Below are positions 13,228 through 21,120 of a DNA stretch of 38,226 bases, in pieces. Origin of the DNA: a virus. The stretch covers positions 1 to 38,226 of the IMG/VR virus record IMGVR_UViG_3300032893_000167; one strand, written 5' to 3'. Under the pieces are notes generated by a model, which made no database searches, was not told the origin of the DNA, and saw only the letters and a program-made list of their open reading frames with translations. Positions within the stretch are counted from its first letter, which is position 1. Each line of letters starts with the position of its first letter. A program made the translations under genes and the position numbers.

Positions 13228-13767
13228 ATGAAACTGTTTCTTGCAACACTCGCAGTGCTCGCTGTCGCATGTAAGAGCACGGCGACAAACTCTGGCGTCC
13301 TCGGTCCTTTGACCAGCGCTGGCTGCGATCTTGAGTCCGGTTTGACCTCGTCATTTGGTGCCGCCCTAGCTGGAGCTACTGGAGCTAGTGACCCAGTTGC
13401 TTGCGGTGCTGCTCTTCAGTCGGCCCTTGGAAATGCTAACCTCTGCGCAACCGCTGTCCCGAGTGCGTCAGTGGCGTCGCAAGGAGTGGCTAAGGCTGCC
13501 GTCGCAGCTCCAAAATACGCAACCCTCGGTGACATTCCGGCATCGGCTCTGCACTTGCCGGTCAAGGGAGCGCAAATCAAAGCACAAGTCGTTGCGAAGC
13601 TAGGAATCATCGGAAGTATTGCTTGCCCTATTGCCGACTCGGCAATTGTCGGACTCCTGACAGGTGCAATCCCGGCAGCTTGCTCTGGCAGTACTCCTTT
13701 GACTGCATCTGCAGCAAATGCTGCTTTGGTCACGGCTTGCACAGCCCTTCTTTCAGGACTGCCCTAA
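13228..13767 (+). CDS. Putative lipoprotein, alanine-rich, 179 aa
   Basis: The GTAACAAAC...TTAGGGGG leader and ATG give a product beginning with Lys2, a hydrophobic stretch and A-V-A-C15, a lipobox-like cleavage site. The mature protein is rich in Ala, Gly, Ser and Thr, has six further cysteines and several hydrophobic stretches (about 135-150), and could sit on the outer or inner membrane surface. It lies in the lysis neighbourhood and might take part in envelope disruption, but it does not resemble known Rz1 or u-spanins. The stop overlaps the next ATG (TAATG). Confidence 0.55.
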   Translation: MKLFLATLAVLAVACKSTATNSGVLGPLTSAGCDLESGLTSSFGAALAGATGASDPVACGAALQSALGNANLCATAVPSASVASQGVAKAAVAAPKYATLGDIPASALHLPVKGAQIKAQVVAKLGIIGSIACPIADSAIVGLLTGAIPAACSGSTPLTASAANAALVTACTALLSGLP

Positions 13768-13997
13768 TGCAAATCATTGACCTGACCTTTGACAACAATC
13801 AGGGCGACGTAAAGGCAGACCTTGTGAAAGGCATCATCACTATTGTGGTGTCGGAGACCAATCCGCAGTTCCCGGGCGGCCTGAATGTGAACATTCCGCT
13901 CGACCCATTCTTTGGAAAGTTGCAAGCACAGGCACCGAACTGGTTCGTCAAGGAAGCGGAAGTCCTGGCTCAAGATGCCATCGACGATGTGACCTGA
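13767..13997 (+). CDS. Hypothetical protein, 76 aa
   Basis: It starts in TAATG and ends in TGATG, so it is translationally coupled on both sides. The protein is acidic and probably beta-rich in the first half (I-I-T-I-V-V) with an amphipathic helix near the C-terminus. There is no signal peptide. I recognise no family. Its position between a lipoprotein and a holin candidate places it in the lysis cluster. Confidence 0.55.
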   Translation: MQIIDLTFDNNQGDVKADLVKGIITIVVSETNPQFPGGLNVNIPLDPFFGKLQAQAPNWFVKEAEVLAQDAIDDVT

Positions 13998-14197
13998 TGC
14001 CGATCGTTCTTCCTATCTTAGCAAGGGTGGCACAATTCGTTGTGCCGCCTCTAATTCAACTGGTCATCATGCATCTTCAGGCAAAGAAAAATCGCTCGGG
14101 TCTGAGTGAACAAGCCTCGGTCACGCTCACGCAGCACCAGCAGGCCTTGGCGGCCCTAAAGCCGCTCTCTGAAACACCTCAGGCACCGCATGGCTGA
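13997..14197 (+). CDS. Holin or other lysis membrane protein candidate, 66 aa
   Basis: Residues 2-28 form one long hydrophobic segment interrupted by a Pro-Pro pair and an Arg, followed by a basic A-K-K-N-R turn and a polar, Gln-rich C-terminal tail. One membrane helix, small size and immediate overlap (8 bases) with the endolysin gene fit a class III holin or an anchored lysis factor. Known holin families are too diverse to confirm this by eye. Confidence 0.5.
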   Translation: MPIVLPILARVAQFVVPPLIQLVIMHLQAKKNRSGLSEQASVTLTQHQQALAALKPLSETPQAPHG

Positions 14198-14702
14198 TCT
14201 TAACCTTAGCATGCCTTATGTGCTTCAAAATGAGGGCGGGTACACCGTTGATGACGGTGGCCCGACCAACTTCGGCATTGTCGAGCAGGACCTCGCAACT
14301 TACCGAGGAATCCCCGTCTCTACTATTACAGCAGAAGACATCAAGAACCTGACCGTCGCCGAGGCGACTGCAATCTACGCCAAGGAGTATTGGCAACCCA
14401 TGGGCCTTAGTGCTGTGAATGATCAGAGCATCGCAACGGCGATCTTTGATGCCGGCGTGAATATGGGCATAGGCACGGGCGCACGCCTCGCACAACGGGT
14501 CGTCGGTGCAACTGGGGATGGCATCATCGGACCAAACACACTCCTGGCCATCAACACCTGGACGAGGGCCAATTTCATTCCGCCATTTGCAAACGCAGTC
14601 CTGACGCATTATCAGGGAATCGTCGCAAGTGACCCAGGAAAGTACTCCCGATACTTCCCCGGCTGGTCCGCACGGGCAAAGCGTCTCCTGACTTTGGCCT
14701 AA
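14190..14702 (+). CDS. Endolysin, GH108-type N-acetylmuramidase
   Basis: The 170-aa product has the GH108 signature V-L-Q-N-E15-G-G-Y followed by D-D-G-G-P-T-N-F-G-I; Glu15 is the predicted catalytic acid. The second half has the D-G-I-I-G-P-N-T segment of the PG_binding_3 domain that is usual in this family. It cleaves the glycan backbone of peptidoglycan to release progeny. No signal peptide is present, so it needs a holin; the overlapping gene upstream is the candidate. The length matches the family. Confidence 0.9.
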   Translation: MADLNLSMPYVLQNEGGYTVDDGGPTNFGIVEQDLATYRGIPVSTITAEDIKNLTVAEATAIYAKEYWQPMGLSAVNDQSIATAIFDAGVNMGIGTGARLAQRVVGATGDGIIGPNTLLAINTWTRANFIPPFANAVLTHYQGIVASDPGKYSRYFPGWSARAKRLLTLA

Positions 14703-14719
14703 CGTCCAGTAGCTAATTG

Positions 14720-14746
14720 CCAAGTTACCCCGCACACTTGGGGTAA
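14720..14746 (+). promoter_or_regulatory. Alternative hairpins at the start of the exonuclease gene
   Basis: TTACCCC (14725-14731) pairs with GGGGTAA (14740-14746), which takes in the GGGG ribosome site and the A of the start codon. A competing stem pairs CCAAGT (14720-14725) with ACTTGG (14736-14741). Either would hinder ribosome access, suggesting translational control. Confidence 0.5.
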
Positions 14747-15525
14747 TGAGTGAGCCGCGCATAGTCCTATTTGATTTAGAGACTCTGCCCAACCTCCGCG
14801 AGGCAATGAAAATTTGGCCTGGCATGAGTAACTATCCGGGCCTCACCCTCAAGGCATCAATCAACACGCTCATATGTTTCGGTTGGCAGACACTCGGCGA
14901 AGGTCCCGCAAAGTGCCTCTCGGCCTGGGACTTGCCCGGATGGCAAACCAACATCAATGATGACCGGGAGCTTTGCGAACAAGCCTATGTTACCCTCAAA
15001 GATGCTGATGCAGTCGTCACCCACAACGGAAAACGATTCGACTGGCGCTTCCTGCAAACGCGGCTACTGCTGCACGGTCTGCCACGTCTTCCAGACATTC
15101 CGCACGTGGACACTAAAGCTATTGCCTCTTCTAAACTTTATCTGTTTAGTAATAAACTAGACAACATCGCCGGAAATCTGCGGCTGGAGCGGAAATTAGA
15201 CCACGAGGGGTGGGACCTTTGGGTCAAGGTGAGTGAGCGAAACCCCGAGGCCTGCGCACTCATGGCTAAGTACTGCACGCAAGATGTGAACGTCTTAGCA
15301 CAAATATTCGAGAAGCTCAGGCCATTCGCGCAGAACCTGCCTAACCAAAATCTGTTTAGTGTGGGCGGACAGGGACGCAACGTCTGCCCGTCCTGCGGCA
15401 GCACCCGACTGAAGTCCGGGGGAATCAGGGCGACAAAAACCATGACCTACCGCCGCTACTGTTGCCAAGACTGCGGCTCGTGGAGCAGAACCGACGTAAA
15501 GGACAAACTACCGAGGTCAGTGTGA
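14746..15525 (+). CDS. RNase H-like 3'-5' exonuclease with zinc ribbon
   Basis: The 259-aa product opens with L-F-D10-L-E12-T, the Exo I motif of DnaQ-like nucleases. T-H-N-G-K-R-F-D-W near residue 90 corresponds to Exo II, and Y-C-T-Q-D-V near 180 to Exo III. The core resembles the YprB-type RNase_H_2 family. After residue 215 a C-P-S-C ... C-C-Q-D-C zinc ribbon is appended, which probably binds DNA or a protein partner. It begins the replication block and may trim ends or assist the polymerase at 18674. The next small gene overlaps its stop (GTGA). Confidence 0.85.
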   Translation: MSEPRIVLFDLETLPNLREAMKIWPGMSNYPGLTLKASINTLICFGWQTLGEGPAKCLSAWDLPGWQTNINDDRELCEQAYVTLKDADAVVTHNGKRFDWRFLQTRLLLHGLPRLPDIPHVDTKAIASSKLYLFSNKLDNIAGNLRLERKLDHEGWDLWVKVSERNPEACALMAKYCTQDVNVLAQIFEKLRPFAQNLPNQNLFSVGGQGRNVCPSCGSTRLKSGGIRATKTMTYRRYCCQDCGSWSRTDVKDKLPRSV

Positions 15526-15626
15526 GGCGCCGTCAGGTGCAGTGGCTCCTCTTCCTCCTGCTACTCATCTGCTTCGTCCTAACACAACTCACCTTCCTGT
15601 GCGTATGGAGGTTTTACCGTGGCTAA
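15522..15626 (+). CDS. Small membrane peptide, 34 aa, GTG start
   Basis: A GTG overlaps the exonuclease stop (GTGA), with GAGG upstream. The peptide has a basic N-terminus (R-R-R), about 20 hydrophobic residues rich in Leu, and a basic C-terminus, so it is a single-helix membrane peptide. Its end overlaps the start of the next gene. Role unknown; a small holin-like or regulatory membrane peptide is possible. Confidence 0.45.
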   Translation: MRRRQVQWLLFLLLLICFVLTQLTFLCVWRFYRG

Positions 15627-15888
15627 CCCTCTTCGCTTCCTTGAACTTGTCTTTGTCACTTGGGTTGACTCGGAGACCGAGCAGGGCTGGGGACACTACG
15701 AGGACTCTGCCTTTAAGGAAAATACTTCCGTCGGCTACCTCATTTATCAGGACATGACGAAGTATGTGCTCGCAGGTGACTATGACCCGGAGACAGGCCA
15801 CTTCAACCGCATCCTCCGAGTGCCGAAGGACTCAGTCCGTAAGCTTCGCGTGGTGACGGTTTTGCCCTTGTCCCGGCTGCGCGAGTGA
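15619..15888 (+). CDS. Hypothetical protein, 89 aa, GTG start
   Basis: The GTG at 15619 follows GGAGG by six bases. The protein seems mostly beta-structured, with V-G-Y-L-I near residue 36, Y-V-L-A-G-D-Y and a final I-L-R-V-P-K-D-S-V stretch. This resembles small beta-barrel phage proteins of unknown role. Its last 57 bases overlap the end of the opposite-strand gene at 15832-16101. No membrane or signal segment is present. Confidence 0.55.
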   Translation: MANPLRFLELVFVTWVDSETEQGWGHYEDSAFKENTSVGYLIYQDMTKYVLAGDYDPETGHFNRILRVPKDSVRKLRVVTVLPLSRLRE

Positions 15889-16101
15889 GGAGCACTCGCA
15901 ATTATCCTGCCTATCCTCGACGCGGTCGATGCGCTTATCCTGTGCAGCAATGTGATCGATGACCACGGCAACTTTTTCATTCAGCTGTTGGATGCTGTTG
16001 GCAGCATAGGCCGCAATTCCGATCAGCACCCAATACGCGAGACGATCCCACAACTGGCCAAAAGTCAGACGTCCTTCTGCAGCAACACTTTTTTCTGACA
16101 C
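15832..16101 (-). CDS. Membrane-anchored coiled-coil protein, 89 aa, minus-strand island
   Basis: On the minus strand, a GTG at 16101 follows a GGGAGGG site. After about 20 soluble residues comes one membrane helix (Y-W-V-L-I-G-I-A-A-Y-A), then about 30 residues of coiled coil with D-K-R-I-D-R-V-E, then a short Cys/Gln-rich tail. This layout is seen in small phage proteins next to lysis genes, sometimes annotated as holin-like or spanin-like. It is the only minus-strand gene inside the plus-strand block. The opposite strand has no competing gene at 15889-16159. Confidence 0.6.
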   Translation of the reverse strand: MSEKSVAAEGRLTFGQLWDRLAYWVLIGIAAYAANSIQQLNEKVAVVIDHIAAQDKRIDRVEDRQDNCECSSLAQPGQGQNRHHAKLTD

Positions 16102-16172
16102 TCTGCCCTCCCTCGTAGTTGCTCATTCATCAGGCAGTCACGCAAATACCTGTCTTAAATTGTCTGAAAAAA
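16089..16172. promoter_or_regulatory. Inverted repeat across a divergent gene start
   Basis: TTTTTTCTGACA (16089-16100) and TGTCTGAAAAAA (16161-16172) are reverse complements in 11 of 12 positions and lie either side of the shared upstream region of the genes at 16101 (minus) and 16244 (plus). A smaller hairpin (AGGCG/CGCCT, 16187-16201) follows. It could be a paired operator; no promoter boxes are convincing. Confidence 0.35.
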
Positions 16173-16243
16173 ATTCTTGCAGCACAAGGCGTGTCTCGCC
16201 TACCGTTGATTTGTTACATCAGCCTCTTCGGAGTTACTTGAAA

Positions 16244-17293
16244 ATGGAAATAGCAATGCAAGCTGGTCAGGTGCCACAAGTGCCTGCGCAGCCAAAGGAA
16301 ATGCTTTCTGTCCGCCTTGATGAGTCGATAGGCACACTCAAGGTGCGCATAAACTTTTCATCACTTGCCGTTATGCAGGAGTGCTGGAGGAAGGTCGAGT
16401 ACTCGTTGCTACGCGGACTCCGCAGTCAGTTTGAGTCACCGGCAACGCTCTTCGGGACGGCCATTCACAAGGCCCTTGAGGTTTATTACTCAGCGCCACG
16501 CACAGCGCGCAATCTGCCAGAAGCCTTCGATGAGACCATGCGTGCGATTGGTGTGGGTCAATGGCAAGACTCTTGGGCAAATGAAGTTGTCTTCTTAGCT
16601 GCGCAGGCATTCGTTCTTAAAGCAGCGCCGCTGGCAGCACTGCCGGCCGAAAACAAGCACTCAGTCGTCACGGGCGTTTGGCTACTCACTCACTACTTTC
16701 AGCGTTATGTTACGGACCCCTTTGTGGTGTTGCATGACAAGGAAGGTCCCGTCGTCGAGCGGCGCTTCTCATTGCCCCTAGGGTCCTTCAAGCACAATCA
16801 CCAACACATAGACGTAGAGCTGTTTGGCCAAATCGACGCCGTTTTGATCAACGAGCAAACGGAGCAGGTACTCGTCGCTGACCACAAGACCACGGGCCAG
16901 CTCTATGGCTTCTATGACCGCGTGAAGCCGAATCATCAATACACGGCCTACTTGCTCGGAGCGCGTGACGTCCTCGGCATTGCAAGCAACGGCTTCCTCG
17001 TCAACGCCATCGAGAAGAAGGCCATTCCGAAAACTGCGCGCGGAACGCCGCCGCAGTTCGCCCGCCAAATCACCACACGCACGGAGGATGATTTCAATGA
17101 ACTTCGATCCGCTATCTTTCACGCAGTTGAAACATTTCTGCGCCTCCGTGACCAAGGCCATTGGCCACAGACTGCTCCTGGCCCTTGTGGCAATTACGGT
17201 GGCTGTCCGTACCTCGAAGTGTGCGCGGCGCCGAAGGAACTTCACGAAACGGTCATCAAGGCAAAATACCAAGAGACAGGAGCGCACACATGA
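16244..17293 (+). CDS. PD-(D/E)XK nuclease, RecB/Cas4-like
   Basis: The open frame extends to a TTG at 16160; ATG 16244 is preferred, with GGAG upstream, giving 349 aa. The nuclease core shows G-T-A-I-H75-K-A, G-Q-I-D198 and V-A-D213-H-K215-T-T, the expected His, Asp and D-x-K residues, then N-H-Q-Y-T-A-Y. Cys47 and three C-terminal cysteines (C-G-N-Y-G-G-C...C) could hold an iron-sulphur cluster as in Cas4 and AddB. It is coupled by ATGA to a Sak4-like ATPase and is probably a recombination exonuclease. No Cas genes or repeats are present. Confidence 0.85.
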   Translation: MEIAMQAGQVPQVPAQPKEMLSVRLDESIGTLKVRINFSSLAVMQECWRKVEYSLLRGLRSQFESPATLFGTAIHKALEVYYSAPRTARNLPEAFDETMRAIGVGQWQDSWANEVVFLAAQAFVLKAAPLAALPAENKHSVVTGVWLLTHYFQRYVTDPFVVLHDKEGPVVERRFSLPLGSFKHNHQHIDVELFGQIDAVLINEQTEQVLVADHKTTGQLYGFYDRVKPNHQYTAYLLGARDVLGIASNGFLVNAIEKKAIPKTARGTPPQFARQITTRTEDDFNELRSAIFHAVETFLRLRDQGHWPQTAPGPCGNYGGCPYLEVCAAPKELHETVIKAKYQETGAHT

Positions 17294-18030
17294 AGCTAAT
17301 TGATTTGCCGACGAAGGACCTCGTGAAGTTGTTGGTAGTTGGTCCGCCCGGTTCCGGGAAGACCATCCTTGCAGCTGGCTTTCCGTATCCCATTAAGTAC
17401 CTGGACTTCGATAACAAGGTGTCATCGGCGGCACGCTACTATCAGGATGACAAAGAACGACTTGCCAACATCGACGTCGTGAATCTGAGCGCGGCCCTGC
17501 AAGACAACCCGATGACGGAACTCATGAAGGTCATCAACGAGTTTGTGTCTTACCAGCGCGCATCTAAATATCCCTACAAGACTCTGGTCCTTGATAGCAT
17601 CACTACTTTTTCCTCCGTGGTCCTGCAGGGGATCATGAAATCCAATCCAGGCATCAACCGGGTAAAGACGTCACAGGGTGAGCACCCCGGCTTACAGGAC
17701 TACGGCATTCTTAAGAGGGAGTTTCAGAAGCTCATTCCTGGCCTACTCACTCTCGACATCAACGTCGTGATGACGGGCCACGTAGAAATCAGCAAGGACG
17801 ACACGACGGGTGAGCTGATTTACGGCGTGCAAATGGACGGAAGTTTTGCGCAGCAGCTGCCCATTTACTTCGAAGAAGTTTATGTGGCTCGCGTGGAAGA
17901 ACAGAAGGGTGAACGACGTTACCTACTTCAGACTCAGAGCGATGCGAAGTTCAAGTGTCGCAGCCAGATTCCGAAGCTGCCGGCAGTCATCCCCGCAAGC
18001 TACAACGAAATTATTAAACAACGCCCGTAA
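17290..18030 (+). CDS. Sak4-like RecA-fold ATPase
   Basis: ATG 17290 overlaps the nuclease stop. The 246-aa product has Walker A G18-P-P-G-S-G-K24-T25, a Y-L-D-F-D-N strand soon after, and a Walker B-like T-L-V-L-D-S near residue 97. A V-V-M-T-G-H-V motif near 160 is as in AAA_24/Sak4 proteins. Sak4 proteins promote single-strand annealing and need a partner SSB-like protein; the next gene is a suitable partner. The N-terminal 43 codons that an earlier start would add lie inside the nuclease gene and are not conserved in type. Confidence 0.85.
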   Translation: MKLIDLPTKDLVKLLVVGPPGSGKTILAAGFPYPIKYLDFDNKVSSAARYYQDDKERLANIDVVNLSAALQDNPMTELMKVINEFVSYQRASKYPYKTLVLDSITTFSSVVLQGIMKSNPGINRVKTSQGEHPGLQDYGILKREFQKLIPGLLTLDINVVMTGHVEISKDDTTGELIYGVQMDGSFAQQLPIYFEEVYVARVEEQKGERRYLLQTQSDAKFKCRSQIPKLPAVIPASYNEIIKQRP

Positions 18031-18054
18031 TGGGCACAAACAAAGGAGCAACCA

Positions 18055-18432
18055 ATGCCACTAATCACACCTGACCTCAGCGAGGTCGACAGCAACGAAA
18101 TCGCGCCCGGCACTTACGCTGCGCGAATCAAGGACGGTACACTCAAGACCAGCCAGGCGGGCAAAGAGTACATCGAATGGACGCTTGAGCTGTTCGGAAA
18201 TCCGACCGTCAATAACCGTCTGGTTTGGCATCGCACCCCCTTCACAGGTAAGGGAGCGTTCCGCTTTCAGCAAATGTACAAAGCGGCAATCGGTCAGGAC
18301 ATGGACGGAAATCAAGCAGTCGACACTGACAGCATGATCGGTAAGGAAATCACTGTTGGCCTCGTGAACTCACCGGACCAAAACGGACGACTCCGCACCG
18401 AGGTCAAGACCGTTACTGCGCACAAAAATTAA
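18055..18432 (+). CDS. DUF669-like / SSB-like recombination partner, 125 aa
   Basis: An AAAGGAG site precedes the ATG. The sequence follows the DUF669 pattern: P-G-T-Y near residue 19, then L-K-T-S-Q-A-G-K-E-Y-I with alternating beta strands, a W-H-R-T-P-F-T-G segment near 60, and a final beta hairpin. DUF669-type proteins pair with Sak4 ATPases in phages and are thought to bind single-stranded DNA. No membrane segment. The pairing with the upstream gene is the best evidence for the role. Confidence 0.7.
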   Translation: MPLITPDLSEVDSNEIAPGTYAARIKDGTLKTSQAGKEYIEWTLELFGNPTVNNRLVWHRTPFTGKGAFRFQQMYKAAIGQDMDGNQAVDTDSMIGKEITVGLVNSPDQNGRLRTEVKTVTAHKN

Positions 18433-18673
18433 TTCGGGTATCTGCGGAAGTCTCCTTGGTTCGCTCACCCAATCTCATACCGAAGAGGGCAGGGTAGGGC
18501 CGAAGGACAATTGGGCCAGGGGGACTCCGCAGGTCTTTTGTGTGCTGCCTTTCACACGAGCCGGGCACCCTTTGTCCGCCCGTCCAAGGCACCCAAACGC
18601 TATGACTCCTTTATAGTCCACAGCAAGGACACGAGGGCGGCGATGACTGGGGAAGGCAGCACAGAGGAGCTTC
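18433..18673 (+). ncRNA. Structured leader of the DNA polymerase gene
   Basis: This 241-base stretch has no supported gene. Bases 18442-18459 pair with 18516-18532: 17 pairs, one bulged A and two G-U pairs, the latter pointing to function as RNA. Immediately inside, CCCAAT (18468-18473) pairs with ATTGGG (18510-18515). The loop has GGG runs at 18487, 18492 and 18497 and GG at 18505, so a G-quadruplex is possible. Further short stems follow (GTGTG/CACAC, CGGGC/GCCCG). It probably controls polymerase expression; an origin-linked role is an alternative. Confidence 0.6.
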
Positions 18674-20950
18674 ATGGAAGAGCAACTAAACAAACTTGCC
18701 GTGGTCACGGAATGGCCACTTGGTCCGGGTTGGGAATCTGACTTTCTCGCCCGCACATTGCTCCGGGAGGGCATCAGTGAAAAACAAATTACCTACTTCA
18801 GCTTACTTGAGCGGCGGCCCTCGGGGGGACACATTCACGCTGTTGGTGAAGAAGCCCTCGCAGGGTTCGAAGAAAATTTGCGTCAAACTGTGCGATTGGG
18901 ACACTGGAAAGCTGTACTCACTTTGGGAGACAGTCCTACACGAGCACTCGGAGGGACAAGTGGCATTGACAAATGGCACTGTAGTCCCCTCTGGCGAGAC
19001 GGATCATGCATTGTGCCTGCCCTCCCCATGCAAAGAGTCTTCATTGACCTGAGTCAGCAGGTTTGGCTAATCATTGCGGCCCGAAAGGTGGCGCGTGCCC
19101 TGCGGGGCGAACTAAAGGAGCAGACGCATGTTCACTATCTCAATCCCCCTCTGGAAGAGGCTTTGGGTATCCTTGAGTCTCTTCGAGACCGACAACAGGT
19201 CGCTCTGGACATCGAAACTGGTCGCGGTCAGATTAACACGGTGGGTTTTGCTTGGTCGGCAACCGAAGGGGTGGCAATTAATACTCTCCCTGATCGACTT
19301 TCAGGAGCAAATTATTCCCGATTATGGTCAGTCATCCGTGATGTTGTTGAGTCCGATCAGCCTAAGCTTCTGCAGAATTTCATCTACGAAACCCTCTACT
19401 TCAGTCGCTACGGTATTCGCCTCCGGGGAGTCACGCACGACACGATGATTTGTCAGAAGTTCTTGTGGCCGGAGTTGGAAATGGGTCTCGACGCCATTGG
19501 CCGCATGTACACTGACATGCCTTATTGGAAAGACGACAACAAGGATTGGAGCAACATCCGTGATTGGCAAAAGCACTACGAGTACAACTGCAAGGATACG
19601 ACTGGAACGTTTGCGGGATACCTCGGACAAACTGCTGACCTCGATCAACGAGGATTGCGTGACGTCTACTTTGGATATATTGCTCGACTATTTCCTGCAG
19701 TTGCAGAAATGTGCTCCCGGGGACTTCCTGTCTCCGAGCGTGCTCTTCGTAGTTTGCAAAGCAAGGTTGATGGGGAATATACAGCTGTACTTGCTGACCT
19801 CCGGAAGTTACCCGGTGCTGAGCGCCTCAATCCCAGGTCACATGCGCAAGTTAAATCCTTTCTCAGCAGCCCCCCTCGAAAATACAAACTCCCGAAGAAA
19901 CGGGACTCGGCGACAAAGACCTGGAAAGATAGCTCAGACGAAAAGTCACTGAAGAAACTTCGCGTGAAGTACCCGGAGGACCCGGCTCTTCCAGCACTCC
20001 TCCGCCTCGCAAAATTAGGCAAGATCATCAGTAGCTACCTGTCATTCGGCTATGACCCGGACGGACGGATGCGCTATCAGATTATTGCCGGCGCCACGGA
20101 AACAATGCGAATGGCCGGCTACTGCGACCCCTGGGACAGGGGCGTAAATCCGCAGACTATTCCCGGAGGCACCAAGGGCATCAACGTGAAACAGATTTTT
20201 CATGCGGAGCCGGGTCACTCCTTCCTTCAGTGTGACCTTGCGCAGGCGGAGTCACGCTTTGTCGCTTACGATGCGCCGGACCTAGGTCTGATTCGCGTCT
20301 TGGAAGATCCGACAAAGGACATCCACTCAATGGTGGCTGTTGAGATTTGTCAGCAATGGGGAAAGGACCCTGTCGCTGAGCAGGCCCTGCCTACCTGGAA
20401 GAAAACTTGGAGGCAACTCGGTAAGAAGTCCGGCCACGGTGCCAATTATGGTGAGCAGGAAAACACCCTCATCGACACCTGTCTCAGTGAGCTGGATATT
20501 GTTCTGACGAAATCCGAAGCAAATAAAGTGCTAGAAGCCTATCACACGTTGTTTCCGGGCATTCGCCGATGGCATAAGAATATTCGAGAAGAAGTTGTGC
20601 TTCGGCGGAAGCTAACCACTCCGTGGGGCTGGGAGCGTCAGTTTTTTGGTCGCATGAATGACGACACATTTCGCGAGGCTTACGCATTCCGTCCTCAGGC
20701 TACCATACCTTATTTGATCAACCAGCTCATGCTGCACCTTCTGGCACAGAGGGGGCGGGGACTCCTCGACTTCCGTCTGCTTCTGCAGGGACATGACTCG
20801 CTGCTCCTGGAAGTGCCAGACAGAGCCCTTGCCGAGGTGACGGCAACTTGTAACGATTTATCTTCGTGGCAGCCCGGCTTCGACCTTGCCGGCGGCCACC
20901 TCGTCATTCCCGTGGAAGTAGCAACTGGAAAAATTTGGGGGGACCTATGA
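18674..20950 (+). CDS. Family A DNA polymerase with degenerate UDG-like N-terminal domain
   Basis: The 758-aa product has three parts. Residues about 1-145 resemble a family 4/5 uracil-DNA glycosylase fold (L-T-L-G-D-S, later I-V-P-A-L-P) but lack the Fe-S cysteines and the HPS active-site motif. A 3'-5' exonuclease follows: D179-I-E181-T, N-F-I-Y-E (Asp replaced by Glu) and Y-N-C-K-D. The polymerase core has motif A with D521, motif B R580-x3-K584-x3-H588-G-x2-Y592-G and motif C H707-D708-S709. Position 588, usually Phe or Tyr, is His, and the usual motif C Glu is Ser. It is the phage replicase, likely active. The ribosome site is a GAGGAG stretch. Confidence 0.95.
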   Translation: MEEQLNKLAVVTEWPLGPGWESDFLARTLLREGISEKQITYFSLLERRPSGGHIHAVGEEALAGFEENLRQTVRLGHWKAVLTLGDSPTRALGGTSGIDKWHCSPLWRDGSCIVPALPMQRVFIDLSQQVWLIIAARKVARALRGELKEQTHVHYLNPPLEEALGILESLRDRQQVALDIETGRGQINTVGFAWSATEGVAINTLPDRLSGANYSRLWSVIRDVVESDQPKLLQNFIYETLYFSRYGIRLRGVTHDTMICQKFLWPELEMGLDAIGRMYTDMPYWKDDNKDWSNIRDWQKHYEYNCKDTTGTFAGYLGQTADLDQRGLRDVYFGYIARLFPAVAEMCSRGLPVSERALRSLQSKVDGEYTAVLADLRKLPGAERLNPRSHAQVKSFLSSPPRKYKLPKKRDSATKTWKDSSDEKSLKKLRVKYPEDPALPALLRLAKLGKIISSYLSFGYDPDGRMRYQIIAGATETMRMAGYCDPWDRGVNPQTIPGGTKGINVKQIFHAEPGHSFLQCDLAQAESRFVAYDAPDLGLIRVLEDPTKDIHSMVAVEICQQWGKDPVAEQALPTWKKTWRQLGKKSGHGANYGEQENTLIDTCLSELDIVLTKSEANKVLEAYHTLFPGIRRWHKNIREEVVLRRKLTTPWGWERQFFGRMNDDTFREAYAFRPQATIPYLINQLMLHLLAQRGRGLLDFRLLLQGHDSLLLEVPDRALAEVTATCNDLSSWQPGFDLAGGHLVIPVEVATGKIWGDL

Positions 20951-21120
20951 AAGACGACAAGAAGATGGTTTTTGATTTGCAGCAAGTCGGTGCCGGAAGT
21001 CCTGGCGATGTTCCGCCAAAGGCCCGCGTAGCCCTGCTTCGTGCTATTCAGCAAGTGCTGCTCGAGCGGAAGGAAGAGATTTTTGCGCGTGCGCGAAAGA
21101 TTGCCAAGGACTTGCCTTAA
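20947..21120 (+). CDS. Hypothetical helical protein, 57 aa
   Basis: ATG 20947 overlaps the polymerase stop (ATGA) and the TAA stop overlaps the next ATG (TAATG). The product is mostly one amphipathic helix in its second half, with many Arg, Lys and Glu. No family is clear. Its placement between polymerase and ATPase suggests a small replication accessory protein. Confidence 0.55.
   Translation: MKDDKKMVFDLQQVGAGSPGDVPPKARVALLRAIQQVLLERKEEIFARARKIAKDLP

Noticed and set aside
16778-17287. 169-codon minus-strand frame opposite the PD-(D/E)XK nuclease
   Set aside because: The plus-strand frame holds all nuclease motifs, and the antisense frame shows no start signal.
16244-17293. Cas4-like gene as sign of a CRISPR system
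   Set aside because: No repeats or other Cas genes are present; linkage to a Sak4-like ATPase indicates phage recombination.
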